A stretch of 64,000 nucleotides of DNA, taken from NCBI GenBank assembly GCA_021234155.1, contig JAJEKV010000005.1, positions 5,995,216-6,059,215 on the forward strand, written 5' to 3'. A program made the position numbers and the translations under genes. The stretch is from Isoetes taiwanensis. Its lineage: Eukaryota; Streptophyta; Lycopodiopsida; Isoetales; Isoetaceae. Of this stretch, positions 26,346-39,051 are shown piece by piece (the first letter of the stretch is position 1; each line of letters starts with the position of its first letter). The notes under the pieces were generated by a model. That model had not been told where the DNA came from, did not search any database, and was given only the letters and a program-made list of their open reading frames with translations.

Positions 26346-27162
26346 AACACATTAGCAAACATTAGCAAAACAAAGTTGTCTATTGTTTCCATGTCAAATG
26401 TTTCTATTGTAACTTTTATGCCAGCTCAAGTTCAAACCGCCTGTTGTTCCCCATTTTCTAATATAGTTGCTAGATATTTATCATGTAGAAATTCTCTCCT
26501 CTAATATTGGCAATAATTTTCATTGTGGTTTCGCCCTATTGCTAAGTTGCAACATATGAATAAAGTTGCTAAACACATTTAAAACAAAGTTCATAGCTTC
26601 AATGTAAAAACATTTTTGTGAAAAATCTTGGGTTCAATCTAGCATGTTTAGGAACATATTTCATATTGTTTCAATTGACACTAATTCATTATCAAGCAAA
26701 GAATCACTATCAAATGTTGGACATTAATAGCATATCTGCACACAGTGATTTGGAACCAAAGAAAGGCCGCCGCGATAAATTTCTTGTATTTATAAGGTGT
26801 TCTAAAATATAAAAATGTCTATTTTAATATTCCTTTAGCTAATGGCTTGTCTCCTATATGCTTTTCTAATGAGAAATTGAATCCAAGCTTAAAACTGCCC
26901 AAGCCTTCTGTTGTGCCTTTTTGCTAGTTTTTTTTTGGTTGGGGGAGGGGAAGGATGTCCTCTCTTAAATTTTCGATTAAATTATCCGATTTAGATGTGT
27001 AAATGCATGCAAAGAATTAATAAAAACAAATGGGTTAATGTAAAATCTGATAAGTTTGTATAAGATTTGATGTAAAATCCGTTTGAGGCTAACTTTTGCG
27101 GCAAACTTTGGCTGGCCTAATTTCCAATTTCGCACCGTGACAACATTTTGTCGATCTACTCT
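26346..27162 (+). other. AT-rich gene-free stretch
   Basis: No coding frame of note and no repeat structure seen. Confidence 0.5.
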
Positions 27163-27570
27163 AGCCTGATATTTGTATGACCTTGGTTAATGGAATTTAA
27201 ATTTGATACCGAAGAATTTACTATCAATTTATTAAGGGAGATTAATAATCTCTTTTGTAATGGATTTAATGGGTCCCGGTATCGGCCATTCTGACTCTGT
27301 TCCCTTTCATAATGGATTTAATGGGTCCCGGTATCGGCCATTCTGAATAGAGCCAGAATGGCCGATACCGGGACCCATTAAATCCATTACGGTTCTTCAG
27401 AATGGCCGATACCGGGAACCATTAAATCTATTACGGTTCAGAATGGCCGATACCGGGACCCATTAAATCCATTACGAAAGGGATTATTAATCTCCCTCAT
27501 AAATTGATAGTAAATTCTCTTCGGTATCAAATTTAAATTCCATTACCCAAGGTCATACAAATATCAGGCT
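27163..27570 (+). mobile_element. Fold-back (MITE-like) element with internal repeated boxes
   Basis: Left arm agcctgatatttgtatgacc... is mirrored by the right arm ending ggtcatacaaatatcaggct; the arms are about 150-170 bp each with few mismatches. Between and within them the box atggatttaatgggtcccgg-tatcggccattctg occurs twice forward (about 27260 and 27312) and three times reversed (about 27353, 27398, 27441). No convincing target-site duplication was found and there is no ORF. Confidence 0.85.
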
Positions 27571-28614
27571 GATTAACTTTACAACGTTGCCCACCCTTAA
27601 ATAGGCCTCCAACCCTTCAATTAAGGGGATTTTCTTAGGAGCCATTATTTATAAGGGCAACAAAAACATTTGCCCTTCACCATAAAAGGGCAAAAAAATA
27701 AGGACCCTTGAAAATAAGGGTATCAATTTGGAAAAACCTTATGACATATTTAACAAAATTTAGACTTATTCAAATCTAATAAATGTATTTTTAGCTTTTA
27801 TTGATTTTAATAATTTGTTCTGTTTATCTTTAGATAAAAAATATGATACTTACTAATTGCTTTCTAACCTAATTCTTGGTTCCATCTATTTAGAATTAAA
27901 TTTTCATCTAAGATAACCCTATATAATTAAAATGCTATTTTTTTAAGAATATTTAAAGAAAGTTTTACATTGAAATTAATTAAATGTTTACGTTTATGTT
28001 TGATTAAAATATTTTTATTTTATCAATAATAAATTATTTAATAGTTATTATTAAACCAGTAACTTTATATCATTTAATTAATTTCAACCTAAAACCTTCC
28101 TTAAAGTATTTTTAAAAGTATAAAAGTTTGTAAATTGTGAAATTCTAATAATAGTTTTAAGCCAATCGCTTATCAAACCATCAGATTTCATTTAATTATC
28201 ATGATTGCTAAATCTTGAATCTGTTAAATCAATAAAAATTGAAAATTTTATATTCTTGAAATGTCTAATTCTAAATAGATTCAAATAAAGATTAGTTTGA
28301 AAATCAAGTTTATTCTTTGATAACTATTATAGTTTTAATTTTAAGATAAACTTATAAAAATTATAACAATCAAGAAGAATCACACAATACATATATTCTT
28401 ATAATGACGTTCTTGAAGTGTTATCTATTAAATTTGAATAAGTCGAAATTTTGTTGAATATGTCATTAATATTTTGTTAATGAGTGCTCTTGATAAGGAC
28501 CTTCTCTGAATATAGTTTTATACTTATTTATTTGTGTTTGTTATATTTACTATCTTATCTACTATTGGGTTTTATCAAAAAATACTTGGATATGTGTTGA
28601 AGAATGATTGATTA
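27571..28614 (+). other. Very AT-rich gene-free stretch
   Basis: Dominated by A/T runs; no ORF or structured repeat that I can support. Confidence 0.5.
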
Positions 28615-28955
28615 CTCAATGATTGATTAAAATTAATGAATGTGGTTGTCATTTATTTCGCAAAGAAGGAAAAACGAGTAGCAAAAATCTAACAAGATGT
28701 GTGTTGAAGAAGGTTAGTAAATTTAACCAATATCCCTCAACTCAATGATTGATTAAAATTAACGAATGTGGTTGTCATTTGTTTGGCGAAGAAGGAAAAA
28801 CGAGTAGCAAAAATCTAACAAGATATGTGTTAAAGAAGGTTAGTAAATTTTTTCAATATCCCTCAACTCAATGATTGATTAAAATTAATGAATGTGGTTG
28901 TCATTTGTTTGGCGAAGAAGGAAAAATGAGTAACGAAAATCTAACAATCACGTAC
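28615..28955 (+). repeat. 126-bp tandem repeat, about 2.7 copies
   Basis: Units begin ctcaatgattgattaaaatt at 28615, 28741 and 28867, an exact 126-bp period. They contain gaatgtggttgtcattt and gaaggaaaaacgagtagc. The third copy is partial. A 126-bp unit leaves the frame unchanged, but stops occur in all copies. Confidence 0.9.
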
Positions 28956-29484
28956 ATGAGAGCAAGTTCTTGTTTGTCAATTTTTCCATTCGAGTTCCAG
29001 CAAAATCCACTGAGCTGGCTAGTCAATTATTCTACTACTTTTTATAGAATATTATTTTTGTTATGGTGTGTGCTACAGTAGAATATATTCCTAAGATTGA
29101 GTTGAATAGCATCAAAGATGAGGATAGAAGCCGAGATTAAATTTCAAGAGATGGAACATGCTGATATTTGTGTCACTGAATAGTCTAAAAGAAATGGAAG
29201 ACGTAGATTATATATACATTTATACAAAGAATTAAAAAAATGACAAAGATAGGCAGATCATAGAACTTTGGTAGCTTGCTTGATACTTTCGGGGCTTCAT
29301 ATTTCAGTTAAGTATATTGTAAATATGATACTAAGTACTAGTAAAGTATCTCCTCTTTCTAAAACTAGTAAGTTATTTGCTTAAAATAAGTTGCTCTTTT
29401 TGTAATCCTAGTTAAAAGAAAGGGCAATTCGAATTGTGCACTTAAGGTATACTAAAGTTTGCCATGCACGAATAAGGGCACATC

Positions 29485-29817
29485 AAAATTTGCCCTTAAA
29501 AAACAAAGGGTAAAACTCTGAAATACCCTTATGTTTTGCTAAAATTGACAAAATGCCCCTAGTTTTTAGGGTATTTTACAAGACCATAACTTGAGATTTC
29601 GAAATTCGATTCAGGAGATCTTAACTTTCGTTGAAAGCTCTCATTTTCTTCTACAATATATCTGAAAGACACATTCTCATTTGGATTAGCTCAAAAAAGT
29701 TACGATCATTTCTATGAAAATAACCTAAAAACTAGGGGGCGTTTTGTCAATTTTAACAAAACATAAAACATAAGGGTATTTCAGAGTTTTTCCGAAAAGA
29801 AAAATTTGCCCTTAAAA
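29485..29817 (+). mobile_element. MITE-like inverted repeat in the promoter of the CHCH gene
   Basis: Arms of about 75 bp (29512-29585 and 29715-29790) share ctctgaaatacccttatg, aaaattgacaaaa and cccctagtttttagg in opposite orientation. A 17-bp direct repeat AAAATTTGCCCTTAAAA lies outside both arms (29485-29501 and 29801-29817). The right end is 35 bases from the ATG of the next gene, so the element probably supplies part of its promoter or 5' UTR. Confidence 0.75.
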
Positions 29818-29851
29818 GTCTGTTCATTTTAGGGCTTCGGAGCTAGGGAAG

Positions 29852-30489
29852 ATGGGCCGCAAGGTAGGCGTTCTAAGGGTGAACCCGAAGAAGCTTGCTC
29901 GTAACAACATGGCCTGTCTCGACGAAATGATGACATTCTTGGCTTGCCTTAAGAAGTTCAATTTTGACGATGATCAGTGCAAAAAACAGAAGGATGCTCT
30001 CAATGCTTGCGTTGAGCTCCAGGTTTGAACATTTTTCCTTTCATTTCATATAAACATATATGCAATTCTGCATTTGCATTTCTAAGCTTACAGCTATTTG
30101 CGGGCCAAACTATATCTGAACGTGTATTGATTGTTCAACGATTTAATGCTTCCATTTTTCAGATAGAATTGGGTTTTCTACCTTTTTTTCGTTTTCTGTT
30201 ATCTTGCTATTTAATATAGAACCTAGTAGTAAATGTTCTGAATTCCAGCAGGAATACCACTTTTCGAAATATTTGTAGACTTAAATATTCATACTATCCC
30301 AATGAACATAAGGTTTCTTTTGGGTGTTTAGACAATCTTCTTTGGTATTTCGTTTCCTGATGCAGACATTATTACCTTCGCCTTGTGCTTAGTATGGGTT
30401 GTCCATGTTATGTATTGCAGGCCAGAGCGGGAAAGCCACGCTCAACCATTAATTATCATCTACAAAAGTTGTCCAAGGGCATGAGATAA
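29852..30489 (+). CDS. Twin CX9C (CHCH) protein, mitoribosomal mS37/Mrp10-like
   Basis: Two exons, 29852-30022 (57 codons) and 30421-30489 (22 codons plus TAA), with GT-AG borders in phase 0, give a 79-residue protein. It starts MGRKVGVLRVNPKKL, has cysteines at 22, 32, 43 and 53 in the pattern CX9C...CX9C, and ends NYHLQKLSKGMR. Length, basic start, twin CX9C core and the NYHLQ-L end fit the small plant CHCH proteins related to yeast Mrp10 and human CHCHD1 (mS37). Such proteins are imported into mitochondria by the Mia40 route and sit in the small mitoribosomal subunit. The gene appears intact. The exact paralogue cannot be fixed without a search. Confidence 0.85.
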
Positions 30490-30832
30490 CGTGCATTGTT
30501 TTGATTATCTGCTTAAAGCTAGTTAATTTGTAAGTATTCATGGAGAAATCTGTGCTACACACACATCATTAAAATCTCAAAGGAGTGTATAATTTGCGCC
30601 TTGTTTTGGTATTGGAGACCTATTACAATGCAGCGTGGCAGATGAAATTTGAGGTTTCGCATATGATAGTGAGTGATGTATTCAATTTTCCCATGGAATG
30701 CTGAAGATAAATAATGGGTGTGACAAGATGGCCCTTTAAACAGTGCCAGTTTTTAATGCCAGTTTTTCTGTGGCAGTTTTGAGCGAGTCAACGTCAAAGA
30801 ATTGCAAGGTCTGTCAATAAGTTTTATTGCTT
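30490..30832 (+). other. 3' flank of the CHCH gene
   Basis: Expected 3' UTR and flanking DNA, with no second gene seen. Confidence 0.5.
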
Positions 30833-31790
30833 GAAGATATAGGAGGCACTAGAACGTGATATTGAATTCCTGTATCTTCCTGATTAAGATGATCGCCTAT
30901 GACAAATGTCATGGCTGTCAATTTGAGCAGAGTCTAAAAACTTCCAATGCAGGCTATCTTGAACTCGTTCAAGATTGGTTTATTTGTTAATTGTCAAATG
31001 CGCAAACCTTGGAATGCTGGAGGTCCAGTTTGCTATTAAGCCCATCTCTGTTTGATTGGATTGTTCGTTTAGTAAGACCTAAGAGTTGACAATATCTGAT
31101 CCCTGATGTTTCATTTAGATCCACCCTATCAACTTTCAATTAAAGGTATTCCCAATGAATTGGCATATCTTGGTTGGGTTTGGTTTGGTGGGCTAGGATG
31201 GTTAGCGGCACGAGTTGGAGTGGAATTCATATTGTAGATCATTAAGTTTAATAAGAGGACTCGAAGATTTTGCCTTCATTGACCTCCACCCAGCCACCAA
31301 CATCTCTCAACGTCAAAGAATTGCATAGGAGGCACTAGAACATGACATTGAATTCCTGTGATCGATCGCCTATGACAAATGTCATGGCTGTCAAGATATA
31401 GGAGGCACTAGAACATGACATTGAATTCCTGTATCTTCTTCATTAAGATCGATCGCCTATGACAAATGTCATGGCTGTCAATTTGAGCAGAGTCTCAAAA
31501 CTTTCAATGCAGGCCTATCTTGAACTCGTTCAAGATTGGTTTATTTGTTAATTGTCAAATGCGCAAACCTTGGAATGCTGGAGGTCCAGTTTGCTATTAA
31601 ACCCAACTCTGTTTGATTGGATTGTTTGTTTAGTAAGACATAAGAGTTGACAATATCTGATCCCCCATTCAATTAAAGGTATTCCCAATGAATTGGCATA
31701 TCTTGGTTTGGTTTGGCGGGCTAGGATGGTTAATGCACGAGTTGGAGTGGAATTCATATTGTAGATCATTAAGTTTAATAAGAATAGAAT
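30833..31790 (+). repeat. Direct duplication of about 400 bp plus a partial third copy
   Basis: Segment 30833-31260 (gaagatataggaggcactag ... gtggaattcatattgtag) recurs at 31395-31765 with small deletions. A short piece (ggaggcactagaacatgac ... gtcatggctgtcaa, about 31326-31394) precedes the second copy. No coding content. It looks like local segmental duplication in the 3' flank of the CHCH gene. Confidence 0.85.
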
Positions 31791-32288
31791 AGAATAGTTT
31801 TTTTAACGTCCGCGGAGACCAATAGGTCATGGGACCCATATAATGGGCTAGTACTCGAAGAATTTGCCTTCATTGATCTCCACCCACCAACATCTCCCTT
31901 GATTCATAACATGATAAAGGGAGTTAAATTCGTAGAGGTTTTAAAAATTGTATCATCAGTCCAAGATTTTTGCTCTTTGACATCCAAGAATTCACAAGAA
32001 TTGATATGCTAGTGGTATTTCTTATATCAATGATGTCTATAGGAATGACAATCTACTGTCCTAGACCTCGTTTAGAGCTCTCATTCATGGCACACATAGC
32101 GACAAGAAGATCTTAATACATATAAATATTGTTTTATCTAAGGCTATACCCCCATCCTCGGCCAACAACTTAGATTGGTTAATGAATGGCAAATGTCTTT
32201 ATAATGTCAGTTTTGACTACAACCCCTATAACCAAATGGTTACTCTCAAATGTTCACTCCACTCAATTATTTTAAAATGTTTGGAATT
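31791..32288 (+). other. Gene-free stretch
   Basis: Nothing recognised apart from a short agaatagaatag run at its start. Confidence 0.4.
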
Positions 32289-32985
32289 CTTTTTTTTTTT
32301 TTTTTTGAAGGACGAAAGCCAAAAAGTTTATTAATCAGATAAAAAGTACAAAATTTACATGTCTCATCTAACTGTGTAAGCAAAAAAAGATGCCACAGGA
32401 GCACGAGCCTGGAGCACAATGTACTTACTCCAGAATAGGAGCCTAATAATAAGACTCAATTCGAAGATACTGAATCCAGATGCGTTCCATCATTTCTGAG
32501 TCAAGGGAGGAACACTCGTAGGCTGTCAATATCTTTTTCTGGGCCACCGTAATAACACCGCGTGCAGAAGAATGAATGCCCTGCAACAGTAAATTTCTTC
32601 ATCTAGTTGATTGCTCAAGGTAGCATTCTAAATCTTAACTCCTTTGTCTAGAAGGAACGATAACACCTCACAACTCTGTCCTTCAATTTGCTCTTAGCAA
32701 TTCTATCCTGAGCGTCCTGGAGGACAACAACAGGAGGAGTATCTAAGCCCTTAAAAGCACACAATCTTCTGCGCTTCCAGATAGACCACAACAACCATCC
32801 TGATGTCAAGTGAAAGGCTTGACTTCGCAGCTTATTCCAAGTATCCGGATAAATAGCCAAGAGCACTTGCTGACTTGTCAATATCACATGAAAAAGAGAA
32901 AGCAGCCAAGACCAAACTGGCTGAAGGTGGTCACACAAAAAGAAACAATGCATTCAAAACAATGATACCTTTGGCAACTCTATCA
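32289..32985 (-). mobile_element. LINE 3' end with poly(A), minus strand
   Basis: The plus strand shows a run of T (about 32289-32306), i.e. a poly(A) tail on the minus strand. Upstream of it in that sense, 32953-32648 encodes HCFFLCDHLQPVWSWLLSLF and later WLLWSIWKRR, the usual zf-RVT-type end of plant LINE ORF2. The element is 5'-truncated just after this domain. Confidence 0.75.
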
Positions 32986-34734
32986 TTTTCATTGAATATA
33001 TGGAAAGCTGGGAACAAGGTTTTATATAGCAAAAAACAGTTCGTTCTACTTTGTGAAAATGCATTTTCACTTTTGATATTGAAGCTACTGCTACTACTCA
33101 CAAAACGAAGTTTTCACAAATCTATGACAAAAAATAGGAATGCATGGGACTTTACAAGAGGTCTATTTGATTTGTTTGTCTCCATTTTGAATGCAGTAGG
33201 CACTAACATACCTTATTCTATGCTAGATTATCTGGAGCCCTGCAGAGGAGAAGGAAAATACAAGTTTGATAGTCAGCAGTTTGCTCCTTTGTCACTGTTT
33301 CATCTTTACTGGTGTCTACAGTCTCTTCAGGAATAGTAGCTAGAGCTACTTCTTTGAGCTCTGCAAATGTAGCTTCATCTTCCAGAGAGCTTGTAAAAGG
33401 AGGCTGTATCTCAGAGGATGTCATCTTGGCAAAATCTGATGATGATTTAGCTCCTAACTCTTGATTTTCATCTGGTAGAGTTGGTAGAGCAGACAACCTC
33501 ATCTTGATGAAGTCTACAGCCTCTTTATCAATGTCAACAGCAACACAATTACGACCTTTTTAAGTGCACATGCTATTGTTGTATCAGAGCCAGAGAAAGC
33601 ATCAAGGACCCAATCTCCTGGACGTGAGAACATGTTCAGAATATGGTTGATTAGCTTCTGTGGCTTCTGATAATGATTGACAATTCTGCCTTGTGCACTT
33701 GGGTCCTGGAGCTTCTGTAATACTGCTGGGAACTCTAGGACATTAGAAAAATTCTGGCAGGCTGCTGTGTTGAAGTGCTCCATGGTACGCTTCCCGTCGA
33801 AACTCCAGTAAGCTACATGGAGATACTCAACCTTGCTCAGCAGCCTCGGTCCTCCACCATGGTAGTTAATATTAGTTTTGTACCTGCAAGATCGTATTCC
33901 AGAATAGTAAGTACGTATTCCAAAATAGAACCTGACGGGTTACAATTGCAACCAAGAATCAAAACTTGAAAGAAAGAACACCTGAACGGCACTCTTGATT
34001 TAAAGACTCACCAGACCATGTTTTCATAACCGGCTTGCACAGGAGAACCGAAGTGGTTTTTGAAAGTAGCTTCCACAAGGCCGGATTGCATGCTGGAATG
34101 GAACACAACAAGACGCCAGTGTTTTGCTGTGGTAACCTGCTTAATTCCATCAACGAAAGCATTGAATTCTGAGTTTTTGAAAGGCTGATCGTCGTAGCGG
34201 CTATCCTTCAGCTTAAACCCATATGGCAAGTCTGCTATGACCAAAGTAAAATCTTGTGGCTTTATACTTCCTGCAACTTAGTGCAGTCCCCATGAACGAT
34301 AGAATAAAAGTTGTTTTGATCGAACATAGAAAACCTCTCGTAGTCGGACGGCTCAGCATCTACAACACGCCTGTCCGCTAGAGTCCTCTCTTCTCTGGCT
34401 GTTCGTACCAGGTGCATAAAACCTTCTTGCAGGTCCTTGTTCTTCTTCTTGCTCTGTTAGTAATTGAAGTCAGCCTCATGCAACACAAAGAAAAAACTTT
34501 AAAACCAGGAAAACGACGTACCCAGCCCTCAAAATTTGGAGCGTATTGAATAATACGCTCGGGATGTAGCAATGGGATAGAGCTCTTTACACCTGTCCCA
34601 GCTGTCCACGTTCAACTGCTCCATTAAACATGTTTGGCACGTAATAACATTTTTTTGGCTGGAAGTCAACAACAATGAAACAAAATGAGTTTGTTTTTCC
34701 GAAAAACGAAAACACCAAGAAGAAGAAGAAGCCA

Positions 34735-35000
34735 AAGTGTATTCCGGAATACACTTTTGCTTCAACAACGTGAAGTGTATTCCGGAATACACTTTGGCTT
34801 CGGCTTGTAAGCGGATGTGTATTTTGGAATACACTCTAGACTACCCGCAGAATCCAAAGTGTATTCCAAAATATAGATTGGCTTCCCGCAAACCCAAAAT
34901 GTATTCTGGAATACACTTCAGGCCACACGCTTATCCAAAGTGTATTCTGGAATACACTTCAGCTCACACGCTGATCCCTAGTGTATTCTGGAATACACTT
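34735..35000. repeat. Palindrome array A (7 units, 38-42 bp spacing) in intron 3 of the ParB-MTase gene
   Basis: Copies of GTGTATTCCGGAATACAC or its variants (TTCTGGAA, TTTTGGAA, TTCCAAAA at the centre) have centres at about 34745, 34783, 34825, 34867, 34907, 34948 and 34989. The spacers are about 20 bases, GC-richer and loosely related (gcttcggcttgtaagcgg, ccacacgcttatcc). The array fills most of the intron between the exons at 35275-35046 and 34658-34522. The palindromes are its only conserved part, so they are probably protein-binding sites. Confidence 0.9.
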
Positions 35001-35342
35001 TGTGCTACGGAAGGAAACCTAAAACGAAAGTTCTGTCGTTCTTACTTGTGCAGTTCCTTGGACATTTCTTCGAGCGTAAATTCTTTGTCTACGACCTTCT
35101 GCAGTAGCCTTTCTAGTATGTCCATGTCTGTAAAGCCCTGCATTTCTCTCCAAACAGTTATCGTCATTTCTTTTTTTGGGACATCAGAACCTTTTTTCTT
35201 TTCCGAGACCTTTCCTTTACTTTTCAATTCACCACGCTCGAACATGGTAAAAATCTCGTTTTGTAGGTTCCATATCTGCACAGTGTTAAACGAGGTCAGT
35301 TGGAGGGCAACAAGGTTATTCCAGAATACAAAACAAACTTAC

Positions 35343-38085
35343 TATGCCTGGAGCTACAGAGATCTTCGGGGGATCAACAAAACCTTGGGGGAACTCACCA
35401 TTCCTACCAAGTCTGATACACGTCCAGTCTAGCAACGACAGTACCGGCTCAACCCTAATTACCGTGATCGCGTCAAGGCAGAAATTGACAAACTCCTTGC
35501 TGCAGGTTTGATCTATGAGGTCAAACATTCTGAATGGGTGAGCCCCATCGTCATTGCACTCAAACACAATGGTAAGATCCGCGTTTGCGTGGACTACCGA
35601 AAACTCAATCAGGCCACGGAGCGTGATCATTTTCCACTTCCCTTCACAGACCAGGTTCTGGAAGAGGTTGCTGGACATGAGATGTACTCCTTCATGGATG
35701 GTTTTTCTGGCTACAATCAGATCTCAATCAAAGAATCTGATCAACTCAAGATTACTTTCACCACCCCGTGGGGCACTTCTGCCTACAAGGTGGTTCCTTT
35801 TGGATTATCAAACTCTCCATCCACGTTTCAACGTATCATGCTCTCAGTTTTTCATGATTTTATGAAGGAAAATCCCTTCTTGCAAATTTTTCAAGATGAC
35901 TTCTCTGCGCCTCTGATTCCATGGCTGACCATTTGGATAAATTGGAACTTCGTCTTTTCGAGAATGTGATGAGTCCCAGATTAGTCTCAATCCCGAGAAA
36001 TGCACCTTTTGCGTCACCGGTGTTACTCGTTAGGACATGTGGTCAGCAAAGCAGGTATCACCACGGATCCTGCCAAAATCAGCTGTGTGGTCAAGGCTCA
36101 AGCACAAGCCAATATCAAGGAAACCCGCTCTTTCTTGGGTAAGGTCAATTATTACTCCACTTTCATTCCGGGACTAGCAGCCATTGCAGATCCCATTCAT
36201 AAACTCACGGGTGATGAATCCACCTGGGCTTGGAATTCCCAGGCGGATGCTGCTTTCCAACAGTTAAAGCTCTTGCTTACTCAGGCCCCGGTTCTTGTTC
36301 CTCCTCAATGGGACAAGCCCTTTCATGTTCATGTCGATGTCTCGGCATTTGCTATAGGAGCTGTTCTTTCTCAAGAATATGATGCGCACACTGACAAACC
36401 AAAACGATCGCCCGGTAGGAAACTCAATTCTCGCGGCGCCAACTACTACGCCACGCAGGCGTGAAGCCTTGGGTTTAATTTTTTCGTGGTCCAACGCTTC
36501 CGTCACTATCTTTTAGGCAGTCAGATCAAATTCTTTGTAGACCACCAAGCACTCCTTTATTTGATCAACAAATCCACGCCCACGGGCCGCATTGCTCGAT
36601 GGGTCCTTCTTCTCCAAGAATTTGCCCCTTTTGAAATTGTTCACAAGGCGGCAAATCTCCGCGTTATCCCGGATTATCTTTCACGCATCCACCACGGATG
36701 ATCCCTCCACCGGAGTCTCGGGCGCCTTTCCCGGCCGCTCAACTCTTTTTAGTGGCGGCAACACCACATTGGTTCCATGACTTTCAGCCAGCACCTCCTC
36801 CGCAGCTCTTCCACCGAGAGGACATGGCGGCTCTCTCATGCCAAAAGACAATCCCGTCGACATCAATTTCTCCGCGGACGTCCGTGACTACACCATGGTT
36901 GCGGGGACATCTTTACAAAAGGGTAAGGATACCATCCTTCGACGCCGTGTTCTACCTCATGAGGTCCCGGATATTATTCGAGAAGCCCATGAAGGGCTCC
37001 GGTGGTGGTCATTTTCATGGTGACACCACGACCGCAAAAATCCTTCTTGCTGGGTTATTTTTGGCCCATGCTTTTCAAAGACGCTCACGCCCACGCCCAG
37101 ACGTGTGATGCTTGCCGGCGTGTGGGGCGCCCCACGGCCGTGGCGCTCTTCCCTTGGCGCCGGTCCACGCCACTTCCCTTCAAAGAAATGGGGAATGGAT
37201 TTTGTGGGACCAATCGATCCTCTGCTGCGGCACACCCGCGTGCGCTACATTCTCGGTTCTCACCGACTATGCTACCAAATGGGCGGAAGCTTGCGCACTT
37301 CCGTTTAACACCTGCGGCGGCCACGTTATCTATCAACAAATCATCCGCGATTCGGCCCCCCTTTGGTGAGTGGTCGTGGTGGTGTCCACTTTATCAATCA
37401 TACCATCAAGGAGCCGGCGGATTATCTCCCGATACATCATCACAAGAGCACACCTTACTATCCTCAAGGGAATTGTTTGGCGAGAAAGCACCAACAAAAC
37501 TCGATCACAATTCTCAAGAAAATTTGTGGCGCTTCTTCGCCTTGGACCGGCAAACCAAGCTTCCCTCGTTTCTTTGGGCTTACAATACTTGTTTCAAAAT
37601 AGCTACTGGTCACACTCCTTTCAAATTGGTTTATGGTCAAGAAGCTCTCATGCCTTTTGAGTACATTCTCCCCACTCTCCGTTTTCAACTAGCTACTGCC
37701 CATAATCCGCCTGCTGCACTTAAAGAAAGGGTTTATCAATTGGAACAGTTGGATGAACTTAGAAGGGATGCTTATATTCGTGTTCTTTATGGACAACGGT
37801 TGCAAAAATCTCTACATGACAAACGTATGAAGACAAAAACATTCAAAGAAGGAGATTTGGTTCTTCTTTATGATTCTACAAAAATTTTCCGGGTAAGCTT
37901 ACGTTTCGATGGCTTGGCCCTTATCAAATAGTTCAAGTGGTTCAACCCAGCGTTTTCCAGCTGGCTGAGTTAGATGGAACTCCATTACCTACACTGGTTA
38001 ATGGCTTTCGCCTCAAAACATTTCATCCCACAGCAAGTGAAAATCCACAAACAGATCTGATTCAAGACGCAAAACCACGGAAATA
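35343..38085 (+). mobile_element. Ty3/gypsy pol remnant: RT, RNase H, integrase
   Basis: It begins inside pol with YRDLRGINKTLGELTIP (pre-RT). It continues with RT motifs KIRVCVDYRKLNQAT, MYSFMDGFSGYNQI and a FQDD active-site box, the connection/RNase H text HVDVSAFAIGAVLSQEYD, and RHYLLGSQIKFFVDHQALLY with ARWVLLLQEF and DYLSRI. Next comes the integrase: His/Cys zinc finger near 36950-37110, LTDYATKWAEA near 37265, TPYYPQGN near 37455, then LPTLVNGFRLKTFHP near 37990-38025. No chromodomain is seen. Several frameshifts split it and gag/protease are missing, so it is dead and 5'-truncated. Its left edge falls just outside the exon at 35275-35046 of the antisense ParB-MTase gene. Confidence 0.92.
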
Positions 38086-39051
38086 GTGACTAAAAAGGCG
38101 GCATATTATATTATAGGTGGAAATCTTTACAAAATGTGGGCACGACCCGACTCTTTTTCCGCTAAGGGCACGCCTATATATACAAAAATGGGCTCGAGAG
38201 CCCTATCTACTAAGTCCTAAGAAGAAAAACCCTCTACTCCGGGGTTCGGAGGGCGGAGGTGATGCGCAGGATGTGGTAGAGGTTACGCTTTCGGGGTCCC
38301 AAATGAAGGTGCGAGAACCACCTCCATCCCGTTGGTATGAGGATCGGGATGTTCAGCCATCCCTAACACCAGCCCATCCATTCTCGAGCCCGCGATTGTG
38401 GCAAGCCCGAGGTCCGACAATTCATTTTGCAAGTAATCCACTCTTGACAGTTAGTGGGCATCGTGCAGTTCTCGTTCAAACCAGCAGCAGCCATGCTGAG
38501 CGCCATCGGATGCCTTCGCTTCACTCCCGGTTCGTCTTATATAGCCAACTGAGAAACTCCTTGTCGACGTGGACCAATAAAAAAAAATCGCCAACGTGTT
38601 TGCAATGCAAGGTTGTTTCTAAAAAGAGAATCTTTTCTCCCGCCGCATATCTAGCCATGGTACCCTCTGACACATTCGTTTTAATGATATCCCACTTCGA
38701 GTTGCCAGCATTAAATGCCATTGCTTCTTTTCACGCCCGTCGAACATTAATGTGTGTCCTTTGGCCATCTGTCACATCCCATCATTCTCTCACGCCTCAT
38801 CTCCACCGTTCATTGCTTCTCCCTTTGTTGTTTGGGGACTTAGCCAAATTTTTGTCTCTCAATCCCCTCCTTGGCATCTTTCGACACCTGGCACCATCAA
38901 CGGTTGCAGCTTCGCCCTTATCATGCCTCTTCACCTCCATTTGCGCGCCCTAAACCTTTTAGATCCCTCTGGCGCCTTAGTCCTCCGTTCTTAGCCCGCC
39001 ACGTTTCCGCTCTCGCCTTTGCATCACCGTTCTTTTTCGAAGCTCTTTGCC
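38086..39051 (+). other. Spacer between gypsy pol and the extra ORF
   Basis: It contains a TATA-like cctatatatac at about 38174. A long open frame (38117-38953) has low-complexity, unconvincing protein sequence. The spacer may hold a promoter for the downstream ORF; nothing else is supported. Confidence 0.4.

Noticed and set aside
34737-35300. Long open frame translating the first palindrome array (peptides such as YSGIHF)
   Set aside because: Both strands and several frames are open only because the repeat unit lacks stops; the peptide is periodic. The same holds for 44095-44516.
36957-37339. Minus-strand frames opposite the integrase
   Set aside because: They are shadows of GC-rich integrase coding sequence.
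38117-38953. 278-codon open frame between gypsy pol and the extra ORF
   Set aside because: Composition is erratic, with no domain, no good start context and overlap with a likely promoter spacer.
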